Source: Serinicoccus profundi
GTDB lineage: Bacteria > Actinomycetota > Actinomycetes > Actinomycetales > Dermatophilaceae
Assembly (NCBI RefSeq): GCF_008001015.1
Contig: NZ_CP042862.1
Coordinates: forward strand, 1,426,001-1,490,000
Direction of reading: 5' to 3'
DNA length: 64,000 nucleotides
Under the pieces are notes generated by a model. It saw only the letters and a list, made by a program, of their open reading frames with translations, had not been told where the DNA came from and searched no databases. Of this stretch, positions 8,276 to 17,626 are shown one piece after another (positions within the stretch are counted from its first letter, which is position 1; each line of letters opens with the position of its first letter). The position numbers and the translations under genes were made by a program.

Positions 8276-8384
8276 GCGTTTGCCCATCTTTGGGTCAACT
8301 GCGTTCGATCAGTCCGCGGAAGCAGCTCTGCGCAGTGACGCCAGGGCAGGCATCACCGTGGGAGGGCTGCGTATGCGGCGCCGC

Positions 8385-8966
8385 TCACCATGGGTCACTC
8401 GTGAGACTCGGCCAACGCGCGGTGTACTGGCTGACCTTCTCCTCGTAGACCTTCCGAGGCGCCAGTCGGCGATGCGGGCGCAGATGCATGGCGAGGACAT
8501 CGCCGAGCCCGAAGGGGGCGTGGAACCGCAAGCCACCATGGTCCTGGGTGATGCCGACGCAGCAGGTCGTCGAAGCGAAAGCATCGATGGCATCCGTCGC
8601 GCTGACGAAGGGAGGGCAGGTCACGCCGAACTTCGCTTCGTACCACAGGTGCACACGGGCCTGATTGCGGACCTGAACCGGTCTGGGGGCCTCGGGGAAG
8701 AGATCTGTCGCAGCACGAATGACGTCGTCCTCGGCCTCCCATGACAGGTCCGTGCGGTCGTAGTAGAAGACGTCGTAGTCCTGGATGCCATACCCGGGTG
8801 GTCGCCCCTCGATACGGTTCCAGACGTTCTGGAAGACGGCACCGGCCGTGAGCCACCACTCCGGGAGTCCTAGCGAAGGGAAGCGGTCCAGGATCTCAGC
8901 GCAGACGGGGTCGGCGAGCACCGCGGCAAGGACCGTCTGCCCGGTCTGGTCCGACGGCGACAACAC
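8385..8966 (-). CDS. Nucleotidyltransferase-fold family protein
   Basis: A 193-residue protein of the bacterial NTP_transf_6 type. Visible family features are EWWLTAGAVFQNVWNRIEG near residues 36-54, then GIQDYDVFYYD near 60-70 (the acidic D-x-D segment typical of the fold), and WYEAKFGVTCPPF near 108. Function and substrate of this family are poorly known. The GTG at 8966 has GAGACT ending 6 bp upstream, which could be a weak leaderless -10. The downstream gene-poor strip 8276-8384 shows nothing recognisable. Confidence 0.75.
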   Translation of the reverse strand: MLSPSDQTGQTVLAAVLADPVCAEILDRFPSLGLPEWWLTAGAVFQNVWNRIEGRPPGYGIQDYDVFYYDRTDLSWEAEDDVIRAATDLFPEAPRPVQVRNQARVHLWYEAKFGVTCPPFVSATDAIDAFASTTCCVGITQDHGGLRFHAPFGLGDVLAMHLRPHRRLAPRKVYEEKVSQYTARWPSLTSDPW

Positions 8967-8985
8967 CGCTCGAGTCTCCCAGGAG

Positions 8986-9266
8986 TTAGTGAAGGGCGCG
9001 CTGGCAGACCATCAAGGCGTTGCCGTCCGGGTCCTCGAACTGGACGAAGAAGACGCTGCCGATGTCGCGATGGGCGTCCAGGGCGATGCCGGGCCCGTCG
9101 TCGGTCGGGATGTCGAGGATCGTGTCGCCGTGCGAGGGGTGCCGGGCTCGAAACCCAGCACCTCGGCATACCACCGTGCGGACCTCGCGATGTCGCGCAC
9201 AGGGATGAAGACCTGCCCCACGTGTCGCCGGATGGGGGAACACTGACTGTCTGTCACGCACGTCAC
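8986..9266 (-). pseudogene. VOC (glyoxalase-like) protein gene split by a frameshift
   Basis: Two halves of one small VOC-fold protein lie in different frames. The first half (from about 9221 or 9266 down to about 9140) reads QVFIPVRDIARSARWYAEV and LGFEPG, the classic first VOC strand and helix. The second half (about 9140 to 8986) reads GDTILDIPTDDGPGIALDA and VFFVQFEDPDGNALMV, the matching C-terminal half. Adding one base between them restores a protein of about 85-95 residues. It is either a true single-base deletion or a sequencing error. It sits between the nucleotidyltransferase and topoisomerase genes. Substrate unknown. Confidence 0.7.
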
Positions 9267-9271
9267 CCGAC

Positions 9272-11752
9272 TCAGCCGACGGCCGCGATCGGTGCCGTGG
9301 CAGGCACGCCGGACCCGTCACGCTTGTCGTTCGTCTCCGGCAGGTCGACGGCCACGCCATTGGCCGACGCGGCTCGTGGTGGCGCGGCCCCGGCCCAGCC
9401 GATGACGAGCGCGTCCTCGCCGCGCAGGAGTCGGTGGCAGCGGACACCCCCGGTGGCGCGGCCCTTGGTGGGGTAGGCCCACAGGTCCGTGACCTTGACC
9501 GAGCCGGTCTGGGTGCCGGGGAGGGCCCCGGCGGGCCCGGCGACGGTGACCACGACGTTCTCCGCGGCGGTGTCGACGGCGGTGAAGCCGACGACGGTGG
9601 CGTCGGCGCTGAGCTTGATGCCGGCGATCCCGCCGCCCGAGCGGCCCTGCGGACGCACCAGCGAGGAGCCGAAGCGGAGCAGCTGGGCGTCGGAGGTGAT
9701 GAAGACCAGCTCCTCCTCGCCGCTCGCGAGCTCCACCGCGCCCACGACGCGGTCACCGTCCTTGAGCGAGATCACCTCGAAGGAGTCGCGGTGTCCGGGG
9801 TAGTCGGGGTTGACCCGCTTGACCACGCCCTGCGCGGTGCCGAGTGCCAGGCCGGGCCCGTCGCCGGTGAGCGAGCACAGACCCAGCACCTGCTCCCCGG
9901 GCGGCAGGTCGATGAAGGCCGACAGCGGCGCCCCGCCGGAGAGGTTGGGTGCCTCCGCCGCGGGTGGGAGGGAGGGCAGCTCGACGACCGACAGCGAGAC
10001 CACCCGACCCGCGCTGGTGAGCAGGCCCACCGTCCCGCGCGCAGTCGCGCGCACCTGGGAGCGGATGACGTCGTGCTTGGCTCGGCGGCCACCGCCGCCG
10101 AGCGGCTCGTCCTCGGAGCTGGCCGTGCGGGCGAGCAGCCCGGTCGAGGAGAGCAGGACCCAGCACGGGTCGTCGGCGACCTCGAGGTCAAGGCCGGATG
10201 CCTTGCCGCCGGTGGCCGGCCCGCCGGCCGCGGACGTCGCACCGGTGCCGTCGCTCTCCAGCAGGACGGTCCGTCGGGGAGTGCCGTGCTCGGCCGCGAC
10301 CGCGGCGAGCTCGTCGCTGACCACCTTGAGGAGCAGCTGACGGTCGGCCAGGATCGCCTCGAGCGCCTCGATGGCGCGCAGCAGCTCGTCCCGCTCGGTC
10401 TCCAGCTCGATGCGGGAGAACTTCGTCAGTTGGCGCAGCTGCAGGTCGAGGATGTGGTTGGCCTGGATCTCGGTCAGGTCGAAGACCTGCATGAGCCGCT
10501 CGCGCGCGGTGCCGACGTCCTCGGCGGCGCGGATGAGCTGGATGACCTCGTCGATGTCGAGGATCGCGATGAGCAGACCCTCGACCAGGTGCAGCCTGGC
10601 CTTCTTTTTTCCCAGCCGGTGCTCGGTCCGGCGTCGCACCACGTCGGTGCGGAAGTCGACATACACCGAGAGCAGCTCACGCAGCCCTAGGGTGCGCGGC
10701 TGCCCCTCGACGAGCGCGACGTTGTTGATCCCGAAGGACTCCTCCATCGGCGTGAGCTTGTAGAGCTGCTCCAGCACGGCGTCCGGGTTGAAGCCGGTCT
10801 TGATCTCGATGACCAGGTGCAGGCCCTTGGTGCGGTCGGTGAGGTCGATGATGTCGGAGATGCCCTGCAGCTTCTTGGACTGCACGAGCTGCTTGACCTT
10901 CTCGATGACCTTCTCGGGGCCCACGAGGTAGGGCAGGTCGGTGACGACGATGCCCTTCTTGCGCGGCGTGACATTCTCGATCCGCGCGGTCGCCCGCGTC
11001 TTGAACGATCCGCGTCCGGTCTCGTAGGCCTCCCGGATGCCGTCCAGCCCGACGATCCGGCCACCGAGCGGCAGGTCCGGGCCGGGCACGAAGCGCATGA
11101 GCGCTTCGAGGTCGGCCTCGGGGTGGGCGATGAGGTGTCGCGCGGCACCGATGACCTCGCCGAGGTTGTGCGGCGGCATGTTGGTCGCCATGCCGACCGC
11201 GATGCCGGAGGCGCCGTTGACCAGGAGGTTGGGGAAGGCCGCGGGCAGCACCTCCGGCTGCATGAGCTGGTCGTCGTAGTTGGGCACCTCGTCGACGGTG
11301 TCCTCGTCCAGGCTGCGGGTCATGAGCAGCGCCGCCGGGGCCATCCGCGCCTCGGTGTAGCGGCTGGCCGCCGGTCCGTCGTCGAGGGAGCCGAAGTTGC
11401 CGTGCCCGTCGACGAGGGGGAGGCGCATGGTGAACGGCTGCGCCATCCGCACCATCGCGTCGTAGATGGCGGTGTCACCGTGCGGGTGGTACTTACCCAT
11501 GACCTCACCGACGACGCGGGAGCACTTGACGTGCGCCTTGTCCGGCCGCAGCCCGAGCTCGTTCATCGCGAAGAGGATGCGCCGCTGCACGGGCTTGAGC
11601 CCGTCCCGCGCGTCCGGGAGGGCCCGGGAGTAGATCACCGAGTAGGCGTACTCCAGGAAGGCGCCTTCCATCTCCTCCTGAACGTCGACCTCGAGGATCT
11701 TCTCCTCGACGTCGAAGAGGTCCTCGCTCTGCGGTCGCTTGCGACGGGCCAT
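9272..11752 (-). CDS. parC: DNA topoisomerase IV/gyrase subunit A
   Basis: Type IIA topoisomerase breakage-reunion subunit, 826 residues. The catalytic Tyr is Y132 in AASRYTEAR; the quinolone region contains [19 protein letters not shown] around 88-106, with Thr94 and Asp98 at the E. coli GyrA Ser83 and Asp87 positions. The C-terminal part (from about 510) carries the beta-pinwheel type repeats but no clear GyrA-box. The long Lys-rich helical section near 270-330 and [11 protein letters not shown] near 440 are also family-like. It stands alone, without a B subunit next to it, so I call it parC rather than gyrA. AGGAG lies upstream of the ATG. It would decatenate or relax chromosomal DNA with ParE. 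Confidence 0.85.
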   Translation of the reverse strand: MARRKRPQSEDLFDVEEKILEVDVQEEMEGAFLEYAYSVIYSRALPDARDGLKPVQRRILFAMNELGLRPDKAHVKCSRVVGEVMGKYHPHGDTAIYDAMVRMAQPFTMRLPLVDGHGNFGSLDDGPAASRYTEARMAPAALLMTRSLDEDTVDEVPNYDDQLMQPEVLPAAFPNLLVNGASGIAVGMATNMPPHNLGEVIGAARHLIAHPEADLEALMRFVPGPDLPLGGRIVGLDGIREAYETGRGSFKTRATARIENVTPRKKGIVVTDLPYLVGPEKVIEKVKQLVQSKKLQGISDIIDLTDRTKGLHLVIEIKTGFNPDAVLEQLYKLTPMEESFGINNVALVEGQPRTLGLRELLSVYVDFRTDVVRRRTEHRLGKKKARLHLVEGLLIAILDIDEVIQLIRAAEDVGTARERLMQVFDLTEIQANHILDLQLRQLTKFSRIELETERDELLRAIEALEAILADRQLLLKVVSDELAAVAAEHGTPRRTVLLESDGTGATSAAGGPATGGKASGLDLEVADDPCWVLLSSTGLLARTASSEDEPLGGGGRRAKHDVIRSQVRATARGTVGLLTSAGRVVSLSVVELPSLPPAAEAPNLSGGAPLSAFIDLPPGEQVLGLCSLTGDGPGLALGTAQGVVKRVNPDYPGHRDSFEVISLKDGDRVVGAVELASGEEELVFITSDAQLLRFGSSLVRPQGRSGGGIAGIKLSADATVVGFTAVDTAAENVVVTVAGPAGALPGTQTGSVKVTDLWAYPTKGRATGGVRCHRLLRGEDALVIGWAGAAPPRAASANGVAVDLPETNDKRDGSGVPATAPIAAVG

Positions 11753-11881
11753 GTGCTGGTGCTGCTCCTGGATGTGTCGGGTGTGTCGCTCGGGTGGTCA
11801 GGGCGCCCCGCCGTGGGCACGGGGCAGCAGGGTCGGTCCAATGTATGCCGTCGCACCGCGGGCGGGTCGGAGGCGCGAGGG

Positions 11882-11910
11882 CGACCCCGCGGATCAGCGG
11901 CGCGGGGTCG
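11882..11910 (-). terminator. Possible hairpin terminator at the 3' end of the nucleosidase gene
   Basis: CGACCCCGC (11882-11890) pairs with GCGGGGTCG (11902-11910) around an 11-base loop that includes the stop codon. There is no U-tract, as is common at this GC content. Confidence 0.4.
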
Positions 11911-12610
11911 GCGCCCGCAGGTAGTGCTCGACCACGTCGGCCATGAGCCGGGCGGAGCCTCGCAGGAAGGTGGGGAAGTCGCTCGCCGCCCCGTGGTCCG
12001 CGGTGTCGGACAGCGCGCGGACCACGGCGAAGGGCATACCCAACGACGTGGCGGCCTGGGCCACCGCCGCTCCCTCCATCTCGACGCAGAGGGCGCCGAA
12101 GCCGCGGTGGATCGCCGCCGCCCGCTCCGCCGAGGCGACGAACTGGTCGCCGGAGGCGATGCGGCCGAGGTGCACCCCACGCCCGTCCTGCGACGCGCAG
12201 GCGTCGACGGCGACCTGCAGGCGGGCCGTGAGATCAGGGTCGGCCGCCCAGGAGCCAGGCTCGCCGAGCAGCTGACCCGGGGGTCGACCGAGAGCGGTGA
12301 CGTCGACGTCGTGCTGGACCAGGTCGGTGGCGACGACGAGGTCGCCGATCCGTTGGCCCGGGGCGATCCCGCCCGCGACCCCCGTGAAGAGTAGGGAGCT
12401 GGCCCCAAGGGTGTGCAGGGCCGCAGTGGCCAGCGCGGCGTTGACCTTGCCCACGCCGCACCGCGCGAGCAGCACCTCCTGCCCGTGCAGCCGCCCGCGC
12501 TGGACGACCAGGTGCCCGGCCCGCAGCTCGACCGGATCCACCAGCAACGCCCTGGTGTCGGCGACCTCGGTCTCGATGGCACCCAGGATGGCGAGCATGC
12601 GGCCGATCAT
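11894..12610 (-). CDS. mtnN: 5'-methylthioadenosine/S-adenosylhomocysteine nucleosidase-like protein
   Basis: Nucleosidase of the MTAN/PNP_UDP_1 family, 238 residues, cleaving the N-glycosidic bond of MTA, SAH or a related adenosine compound. Family motifs are AILGAIETEV at residues 7-16 (catalytic Glu), CGVGKVNAALAT near 50, FTGVAGGI near 73, SGDQFV near 152, LCVEMEGAAVAQAA near 172 (ribose-binding Glu) and RALSDTAD near 197 (catalytic Asp). The start is the ATG at 12610 or the in-frame ATG at 12598. It is divergent from the amidohydrolase gene with only 30 bp between starts. A futalosine hydrolase role is possible but nothing nearby suggests menaquinone synthesis. Confidence 0.85.
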   Translation of the reverse strand: MIGRMLAILGAIETEVADTRALLVDPVELRAGHLVVQRGRLHGQEVLLARCGVGKVNAALATAALHTLGASSLLFTGVAGGIAPGQRIGDLVVATDLVQHDVDVTALGRPPGQLLGEPGSWAADPDLTARLQVAVDACASQDGRGVHLGRIASGDQFVASAERAAAIHRGFGALCVEMEGAAVAQAATSLGMPFAVVRALSDTADHGAASDFPTFLRGSARLMADVVEHYLRAPTPRR

Positions 12611-12627
12611 CGCAGACCGACCCGGGC

Positions 12628-12633
12628 TAGCCT
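12628..12633 (+). promoter_or_regulatory. -10 box TAGCCT, leaderless amidohydrolase promoter
   Basis: TAGCCT ends 7 bp before the ATG at 12641. With only 30 bp between two divergent starts there is no room for a leader, which supports leaderless transcription on this strand. Confidence 0.55.
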
Positions 12634-12640
12634 CGTGGCC

Positions 12641-13852
12641 ATGACCAGCACACTCTTCAGCGGCGGCACCGTCGTCGACGGCACGCTGTCCGCACCCCGC
12701 CTCGCCGACGTCCACGTCGTGGACGGGCGGGTCGCCGCCCTCGGGCCCGACCTCGGGGTCGAGGCCGACACCGTTGTGGACTGCACCGGGCAGACGGTCA
12801 CGCCCGGCCTGTTCGACTGCCACGTGCACTTCATGTTCGAGCAGCCCAGCATCGTGCGCCAGCTCCAGACGCCGTTCAGCCTGCCGTTCTTCCAGGCGGC
12901 CGAGCGCATGCGCACCACCCTCGGCACCGGCATCACCTGGGTCCGGGACGCCGGCGGGTCCGACCTCGGGGTCGCCGAGGCGGTGCGCCGCGGGCTGACG
13001 CCGGGCCCGCGGATGCAGATCGCCTTGACGATGATCAGCCAGACCGGCGGGCACGGCGACGGCTGGCAGCTGTGCGGCGCGCACGTCGACCTCATGCCCG
13101 AGCACCCCGGGTGCCCCTCCGGTGTCGTCGACGGACCGATCGAGATGCGGCGCAAGGTCCGTGAGCTGGTCCGCGGCGGCGCCGACGTCATCAAGGTGGC
13201 CACGAGCGGTGGTGTCCTCTCCCCGCGGAGCAACCCGCTGCACGGTCACCTGCGCGACGACGAGATCGCGGCCCTGGTGACCGAGGCCGGCGCCGCCGGG
13301 CTCCACGTCATGGCGCACGCCCAGGCCACCGACGGCATCAAGACCGCGATCCGCGGCGGCATCCGCTCCATCGAGCACGGCATCTACCTCGACGACGAGG
13401 CGATCGAGATGATGCTCGAGCACGGGACCTGGCTGGTGCCGACCCTGCTCGCCCCGCGCGCAGTGCTGGCCCAGGCGGACGCCGGTATGCCGTTGCCCGA
13501 CGCGGTCGTGGCCAAGGCGCGCATGGTCTCCGAGGCCCACGACGACTCCGTGCGCCGCGCCATCGCCGCGGGCGTCAAGGTCGCGATGGGCACCGACTCC
13601 GGGGTCGGGGTGCACGGCACCAACCTGGACGAGCTGGCCATCATGCGCGATCTCGGGATGAGCGAGCTCCAGGCGTGGCACGCGACCACCCAGGTCGCCT
13701 CCGAGCTGTTGGGCGTCGAGGCCGACTACGGAACCCTCGAGCCGGGCAAGGTCGGGGACGTCGTGGTCTTCGACGGAGCGTATGACGACCTCTCGGGGCT
13801 GGGTGAGCGGGTGTCGTCGGTCTGGTTGGCGGGGGAGCGGGCACCGGTCTGA
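12641..13852 (+). CDS. Metal-dependent amidohydrolase (prolidase/imidazolonepropionase-like)
   Basis: TIM-barrel amidohydrolase of 403 residues. Metal-site motifs are visible in order: DCHVHF near residue 61, a Lys in VIKVATSGG near 185, LHVMAHAQAT near 224, RSIEHGIYLDD near 245 and VAMGTDSG near 311 (final Asp). The composite N- and C-terminal beta-sandwich is also present (GGTVVDGT, GTLEPGKVGDVVVFDG). The closest type is the 'Xaa-Pro dipeptidase / imidazolonepropionase-like' group, which contains prolidases and hydrolases of acylated amino acids. Its stop overlaps the start of the ornithine cyclodeaminase-like gene by one base, so the two probably act in the same amino-acid-related pathway. 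Substrate unknown. Confidence 0.85.
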   Translation: MTSTLFSGGTVVDGTLSAPRLADVHVVDGRVAALGPDLGVEADTVVDCTGQTVTPGLFDCHVHFMFEQPSIVRQLQTPFSLPFFQAAERMRTTLGTGITWVRDAGGSDLGVAEAVRRGLTPGPRMQIALTMISQTGGHGDGWQLCGAHVDLMPEHPGCPSGVVDGPIEMRRKVRELVRGGADVIKVATSGGVLSPRSNPLHGHLRDDEIAALVTEAGAAGLHVMAHAQATDGIKTAIRGGIRSIEHGIYLDDEAIEMMLEHGTWLVPTLLAPRAVLAQADAGMPLPDAVVAKARMVSEAHDDSVRRAIAAGVKVAMGTDSGVGVHGTNLDELAIMRDLGMSELQAWHATTQVASELLGVEADYGTLEPGKVGDVVVFDGAYDDLSGLGERVSSVWLAGERAPV

Positions 13853-14790
13853 TGGAGGTCCTCGACGCCGCCGCCGTCCGCGCCGGGCTCGACCCCGTCG
13901 AGCTGGTCGCGGCGCTGCGGGAGGTCTTCGCCGGTGACGAGGTCACCGTGCCGGAGCGCACCCTCCAGTCGATCGGGTCGGACTCCTCGGCCACGCTCCT
14001 GCTCAAGCCCGCCTGGGGCCTGCACGGCCTCCTCGGCGTCAAGGTCGCGACGCACCACCCCGCCAACGGCAGCCTCGGCCTGCCCAGCATCCACGCCACC
14101 TACCTCCTGCTCGACGAGGCGACCGGCGCCCCTGTGGCCGTGCTCGACGGCACCGAGCTGACGCGCTGGCGCACCGCCGCGGCGAGCGCGCTGGCCGCCG
14201 ACCACCTGGCGCGGGAGGACGTCGGGGAGCACCTGCTCGTCGGCGCTGGCAACGTGGCCGCGTCGATCCCGGCCTGCTACGCCGCGGTCCGCGACATCCG
14301 GCGCACCCGCGTCTGGGCCCGGGACGCCGGTCGCGCCGCCGCGCTCGTGGAACGGCTCCGCACCGAGGGGTATGCCGCCGACGTCGCCCCCGACCTGCGC
14401 GCGGCCGTCCGGGCCGCGGACGTCATCACCACCGCGACCTCCGCGACGAGCCCGCTCGTCCTCGGACGAGACGTCCGGCCCGGCACGCACGTCGACCTCG
14501 TCGGCTCCTTCCTGCCCGACATGGTGGAGGCCGACGAGGAGCTCATGACCGCCGCCCGCATTGTGGTCGATGCACCCGAGGCGCGGCATACCGCCGGGGA
14601 GCTGGCCGGTCCACTGGCCCGAGGGACGTTGACCGAGAGCGACGTCACGACCTCCCTGGCCGACGTCGTCGCCGGGCGGGCAGCAGGGCGCACGGCGTCA
14701 GAGCAGATCACCGCCTTCGTGTCGGTCGGCACGGCCGCCGAGGACCTCGCTGCGGCAGCCCTGGTCCTGCGTTCCCGCCCATCGACCTGA
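13852..14790 (+). CDS. Ornithine cyclodeaminase/mu-crystallin family protein
   Basis: NAD(P)-dependent protein of 312 residues. The N-terminal part has the substrate Arg/Lys region (TLLLKPAW, LGVKVATHHPAN near 52-70), then RWRTAAASALAADHLA near 102, then a Rossmann fold beginning HLLVGAGNVAASI near 125. DLVGSFLPDMVEAD near 215 is also typical. Members include ornithine cyclodeaminase, ketimine reductases and alanine/2,3-diaminopropionate synthases; I cannot choose from sequence alone. It is coupled to the amidohydrolase (TGATG), which suggests the hydrolase supplies its amino-acid substrate or consumes its product. Confidence 0.87.
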   Translation: MEVLDAAAVRAGLDPVELVAALREVFAGDEVTVPERTLQSIGSDSSATLLLKPAWGLHGLLGVKVATHHPANGSLGLPSIHATYLLLDEATGAPVAVLDGTELTRWRTAAASALAADHLAREDVGEHLLVGAGNVAASIPACYAAVRDIRRTRVWARDAGRAAALVERLRTEGYAADVAPDLRAAVRAADVITTATSATSPLVLGRDVRPGTHVDLVGSFLPDMVEADEELMTAARIVVDAPEARHTAGELAGPLARGTLTESDVTTSLADVVAGRAAGRTASEQITAFVSVGTAAEDLAAAALVLRSRPST

Positions 14791-14809
14791 GACCGCGAGC
14801 GACGCGGTC
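14791..14809 (+). terminator. Hairpin directly after the cyclodeaminase-like stop
   Basis: GACCGCG (14791-14797) and CGCGGTC (14803-14809) pair perfectly around a 5-base loop, starting at the base after the stop codon. Short GC-rich stem without a U-tract. Confidence 0.5.
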
Positions 14810-14856
14810 GGAGCCGGGAGGGACCCCGGCCCCACGCCCGGTGGGATCCCTCGCCC

Positions 14857-14862
14857 TACCAT
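14857..14862 (+). promoter_or_regulatory. -10 box TACCAT, leaderless alpha/beta hydrolase promoter
   Basis: TACCAT ends 6 bp before the ATG at 14869, favouring that codon over the adjacent GTG at 14866. Confidence 0.55.
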
Positions 14863-14868
14863 CGAGTG

Positions 14869-15651
14869 ATGACTCTCCATCACGTCCGACGCGGCAGCGG
14901 CGCCCCCCTGCTGCTGGTCCACGGTCTCGGCGCAGGCTCGCAGTCCTGGGGCCCGATCCTCGACACCCTGGCCGCCGAGCGCGAGGTCATCGCCATCGAC
15001 CTCCCCGGCTTCGGTCAGTCCCCACCGCTGGCCGGCGAGGTCTCGATCGCGACCCTGGCCGACGCGGTCGCCGGGTTCATCCAGGAGCAGGGCCTCGGCA
15101 CGGTATCCACGGCGGGGCAGTCCATGGGTGCACGGATCGTGCTCGAGCTCGCCCGGCGCGGGGTCGGCGGTGACACGGTCGCCCTCGACCCAGGCGGCTT
15201 CTGGACCGACCGCGAGGTCGCGGTCTTCAGCGGCACGCTGCGCCCGTCCATCCGGCTCGTCAAGACGCTCCGCGCAGCGCTCCCCACGTTGCTGGGCAAC
15301 CCTGTCTCCCGCTCGGCTCTGCTGGCGCAGTTCTCGGCCCGGCCCTGGGCGCTCTCGGCCGAGACCGTGCTGCCGGACCTGCGCGGTCTCGCGACCGCGC
15401 CCTCGACCGGCGCCGCCATGGACGCGCTGACGAAGGGGCCCAAGCAAGCGGGTGCACCCGCAGGCACGCTGCCCGGTCGGGCCACCATCGGCTGGGGTCG
15501 CCGCGACCTGGTGACCCTGCCCCGGCAGGCGCACCGCGCCGTCTCGGCGTTCCCGGACGCGGAGCTCCACTGGTTCGAGGGGTGCGGGCACTTCCCGCAG
15601 TGGGATGCGCCGGACGAGGCCGCGCGGCTCATCCTCGACCGCACCAGCTGA
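14869..15651 (+). CDS. Alpha/beta-fold hydrolase
   Basis: Soluble serine hydrolase of 260 residues. The oxyanion-hole strand LLLVHGLGAGSQSW is near residues 14-27, the nucleophile is Ser in GQSMG near 84, the acid is probably Asp in WGRRD near 209, and the catalytic His is in GCGHFPQWD near 239. No substrate can be assigned; the compact lid region resembles small esterases and C-C hydrolases. It appears to be a single-gene unit: a hairpin ends the preceding operon, a leaderless promoter lies directly upstream, and the next gene converges. Confidence 0.85.
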   Translation: MTLHHVRRGSGAPLLLVHGLGAGSQSWGPILDTLAAEREVIAIDLPGFGQSPPLAGEVSIATLADAVAGFIQEQGLGTVSTAGQSMGARIVLELARRGVGGDTVALDPGGFWTDREVAVFSGTLRPSIRLVKTLRAALPTLLGNPVSRSALLAQFSARPWALSAETVLPDLRGLATAPSTGAAMDALTKGPKQAGAPAGTLPGRATIGWGRRDLVTLPRQAHRAVSAFPDAELHWFEGCGHFPQWDAPDEAARLILDRTS

Positions 15652-15715
15652 GGCCCGACCTCCGCACCACCGCCTGAGCCGACCGGGTCGAGGTGGCCGG
15701 CCCAGCACTCCGACC

Positions 15716-16576
15716 TCAGCGCGAGGATGCCTGGCGGAACCTGTTGACCGCGAGCGGCACGAAGATCGCGAGCATGAGGACCGACCCGACGACGGTGGTG
15801 AGGATCGGGTTCTGCATCGGGAAGGTGTCCGGGGTCGGTGCGCCGCCGGTGTTGCCGAAGAGCTCCCGTGCGGCCTGGACCAGCGCCGAGATGGGGTTCC
15901 AGTTGGCGAAGACCTCCAGGACACGCGGCATGGTGGCCGTCTGCACGAAGGCGTTGGAGATGAAGGTCAGCGGGAAGAGCACCATGAACGAGGCGTTGTT
16001 GATGACCTCCGGGGTGCGGACCACGATGCCCAGCAACGCCATCACCCAGCTGAAGGCATAGCTGAAGAGCAGCAGGATCGCGACTCCGCCGAGGAAGTTG
16101 AGCCACCCCTCGTGGAAGCGCCAGCCCACGGCCGCGCCGCTGAGCATCATGATGACCATGGACACGCCGTTGAGCACGAGGTCGGCGTTGGTGCGTCCGA
16201 AGAGCACGGCGGAGTCGTGCATGGGCAGCGTCCGGAAGCGGTCGATCATCCCTTCCTTGAGGTCCTGCGCCATCTGGTAGCCGGAGAAGGTGGACCCGAA
16301 GAGCACCGTCTGGCCGAAGATGCCGGCCATGAGGTAGTCGGTGTAGTCACCGCCCTCGATCTCGATCGACCCGCCGTAGACCTGGGAGAAGAGCAGCACG
16401 AACATGATGGGCTGCAGCACCGCGAAGAGCATGATCTCGGGGTTGCGCCGGAACTTGATGAGGTTGCGCCAGGTCACGGTGCGGACGTCGCTGGCCCAGG
16501 TGGCGAGGGTCGCACCCGACCCACCGGGCCGGTCGACGGTCGTGGCGCCGCGCGCCGGTGCGGACTGCGTGCTCAT
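15716..16576 (-). CDS. ABC-2 type multidrug exporter permease (DrrB-like)
   Basis: Permease of 286 residues with about six membrane segments (for example IMLFAVLQPIMFVLLFSQV near 48 and the C-terminal VVGSVLMLAIFVPLAVNRF). ABC2_membrane family features include DYLMAGIFGQTVLFGS near 79 and the amphipathic segment KEGMIDRFRTLPM near 108. With the upstream-coupled ATPase it forms an exporter of the daunorubicin-resistance type; the substrate is unknown. Its ATG overlaps the ATPase stop by 4 bp (ATGA on the minus strand), giving coupled translation. Confidence 0.88.
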   Translation of the reverse strand: MSTQSAPARGATTVDRPGGSGATLATWASDVRTVTWRNLIKFRRNPEIMLFAVLQPIMFVLLFSQVYGGSIEIEGGDYTDYLMAGIFGQTVLFGSTFSGYQMAQDLKEGMIDRFRTLPMHDSAVLFGRTNADLVLNGVSMVIMMLSGAAVGWRFHEGWLNFLGGVAILLLFSYAFSWVMALLGIVVRTPEVINNASFMVLFPLTFISNAFVQTATMPRVLEVFANWNPISALVQAARELFGNTGGAPTPDTFPMQNPILTTVVGSVLMLAIFVPLAVNRFRQASSR

Positions 16577-17556
16577 GCGCTCTCCTCGAGGTCGTGTGCC
16601 GTGTCGTCGGCCTGCTCCCGCCCGGTGAGGGCGAGGAAGACGTCGTCCAGGGTGGGTCGCCGCATACCGGCGTCGTGCAGGCGGACTCCGGCGGCGTCGA
16701 GGTCGGCCAGGACCTGCTGGAGGGCGCCCGGCCCACCGGCGACGGGGACGGAGAGGGTCCGGCCGCCGGTGGCCTGCTGGACCTCACCGGCGCCGTGGCG
16801 GGCGAGAACCTCCCGTGCCGCCGCGGCCTCGGAGGCCTCGACGAGGGTCACCACGACCCGGTGGCCACCGACCTGGGCCTTGAGCTCGTCGGCCGTCCCC
16901 TCGGCGATGACCTGGCCGTGGTCGATGACGCTGATGTCGTCGGCGAGGTAGTCGGCCTCCTCGAGGTACTGCGTCGTCAGCAGCACGGTCGTGCCGTGCC
17001 CGACGAGGTCCTTGATGACCTCCCACATCCCGAGTCGGCTGCGCGGGTCGAGACCGGTGGTCGGCTCGTCGAGGAAGAGGATCTGCGGGCTGTTGACCAG
17101 GGCGCAGGCGAGGTCGATGCGGCGCCGCATACCGCCGGAGAAGCCCTTGACCGGCCGGTCGCCCGCCTCGGTCAGGTCGAACTGCTCGAGCAGCTCCGCG
17201 GCCCGGGCCTTCGCCCGGGAGCCGCCCAGGTGGTAGAGCCGCCCCACCATCTCGAGGTTCTCCCGGCCGGTGAGGTGCTCGTCGACGGCGGCGTACTGGC
17301 CGCTCGCACCGATGACCCGGCGCACCCCCTCGGGGTCGCTGAGCACGTCGATCCCGGCGACGGTCGCGCTTCCCGTGTCGGGCTGCAGCAGGGTGTTGAG
17401 GACCTTGACGGTCGTCGTCTTGCCGGCTCCGTTGGGTCCCAGCAGCCCCTTGATGGTGCCCTCCGGGACGCTCAGCGACAGCCCCGCCAGCGCGTGCACG
17501 TCGCCGGAGCGTGAGTGATAGGTCTTGCGCAGGTCATGCGCCTCGATGATGGCCAC
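16573..17556 (-). CDS. ABC exporter ATP-binding protein (DrrA-like)
   Basis: ATPase of 327 residues: Walker A GPNGAGKTT near 38-46, signature SGGMRRRIDLA near 139, Walker B ILFLDEPTTGLD near 159, H-loop in LLTTQYLEEAD near 195 and the family's D-loop. The C-terminal extension of about 100 residues is typical of DrrA-type proteins (DUF4162-like). First gene of a two-gene operon with the permease. Export of a drug, lipid or secondary metabolite is inferred from the family. About 70 bp separate it from the upstream lipoprotein gene, enough for a promoter. Confidence 0.9.
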   Translation of the reverse strand: MAIIEAHDLRKTYHSRSGDVHALAGLSLSVPEGTIKGLLGPNGAGKTTTVKVLNTLLQPDTGSATVAGIDVLSDPEGVRRVIGASGQYAAVDEHLTGRENLEMVGRLYHLGGSRAKARAAELLEQFDLTEAGDRPVKGFSGGMRRRIDLACALVNSPQILFLDEPTTGLDPRSRLGMWEVIKDLVGHGTTVLLTTQYLEEADYLADDISVIDHGQVIAEGTADELKAQVGGHRVVVTLVEASEAAAAREVLARHGAGEVQQATGGRTLSVPVAGGPGALQQVLADLDAAGVRLHDAGMRRPTLDDVFLALTGREQADDTAHDLEESA

Positions 17557-17626
17557 GCCGTGATGCTACGACGGGGCACCGACAGACCCCCATGAATTTC
17601 TGGTGACCGAGGCGCTGCACCGTCGC

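Noticed and set aside
9272-11893. Replication origin next to a gyrase-like gene
   Set aside because: No dnaA, dnaN or recF, no cluster of DnaA boxes, and the subunit is a lone topoisomerase IV-type gene.
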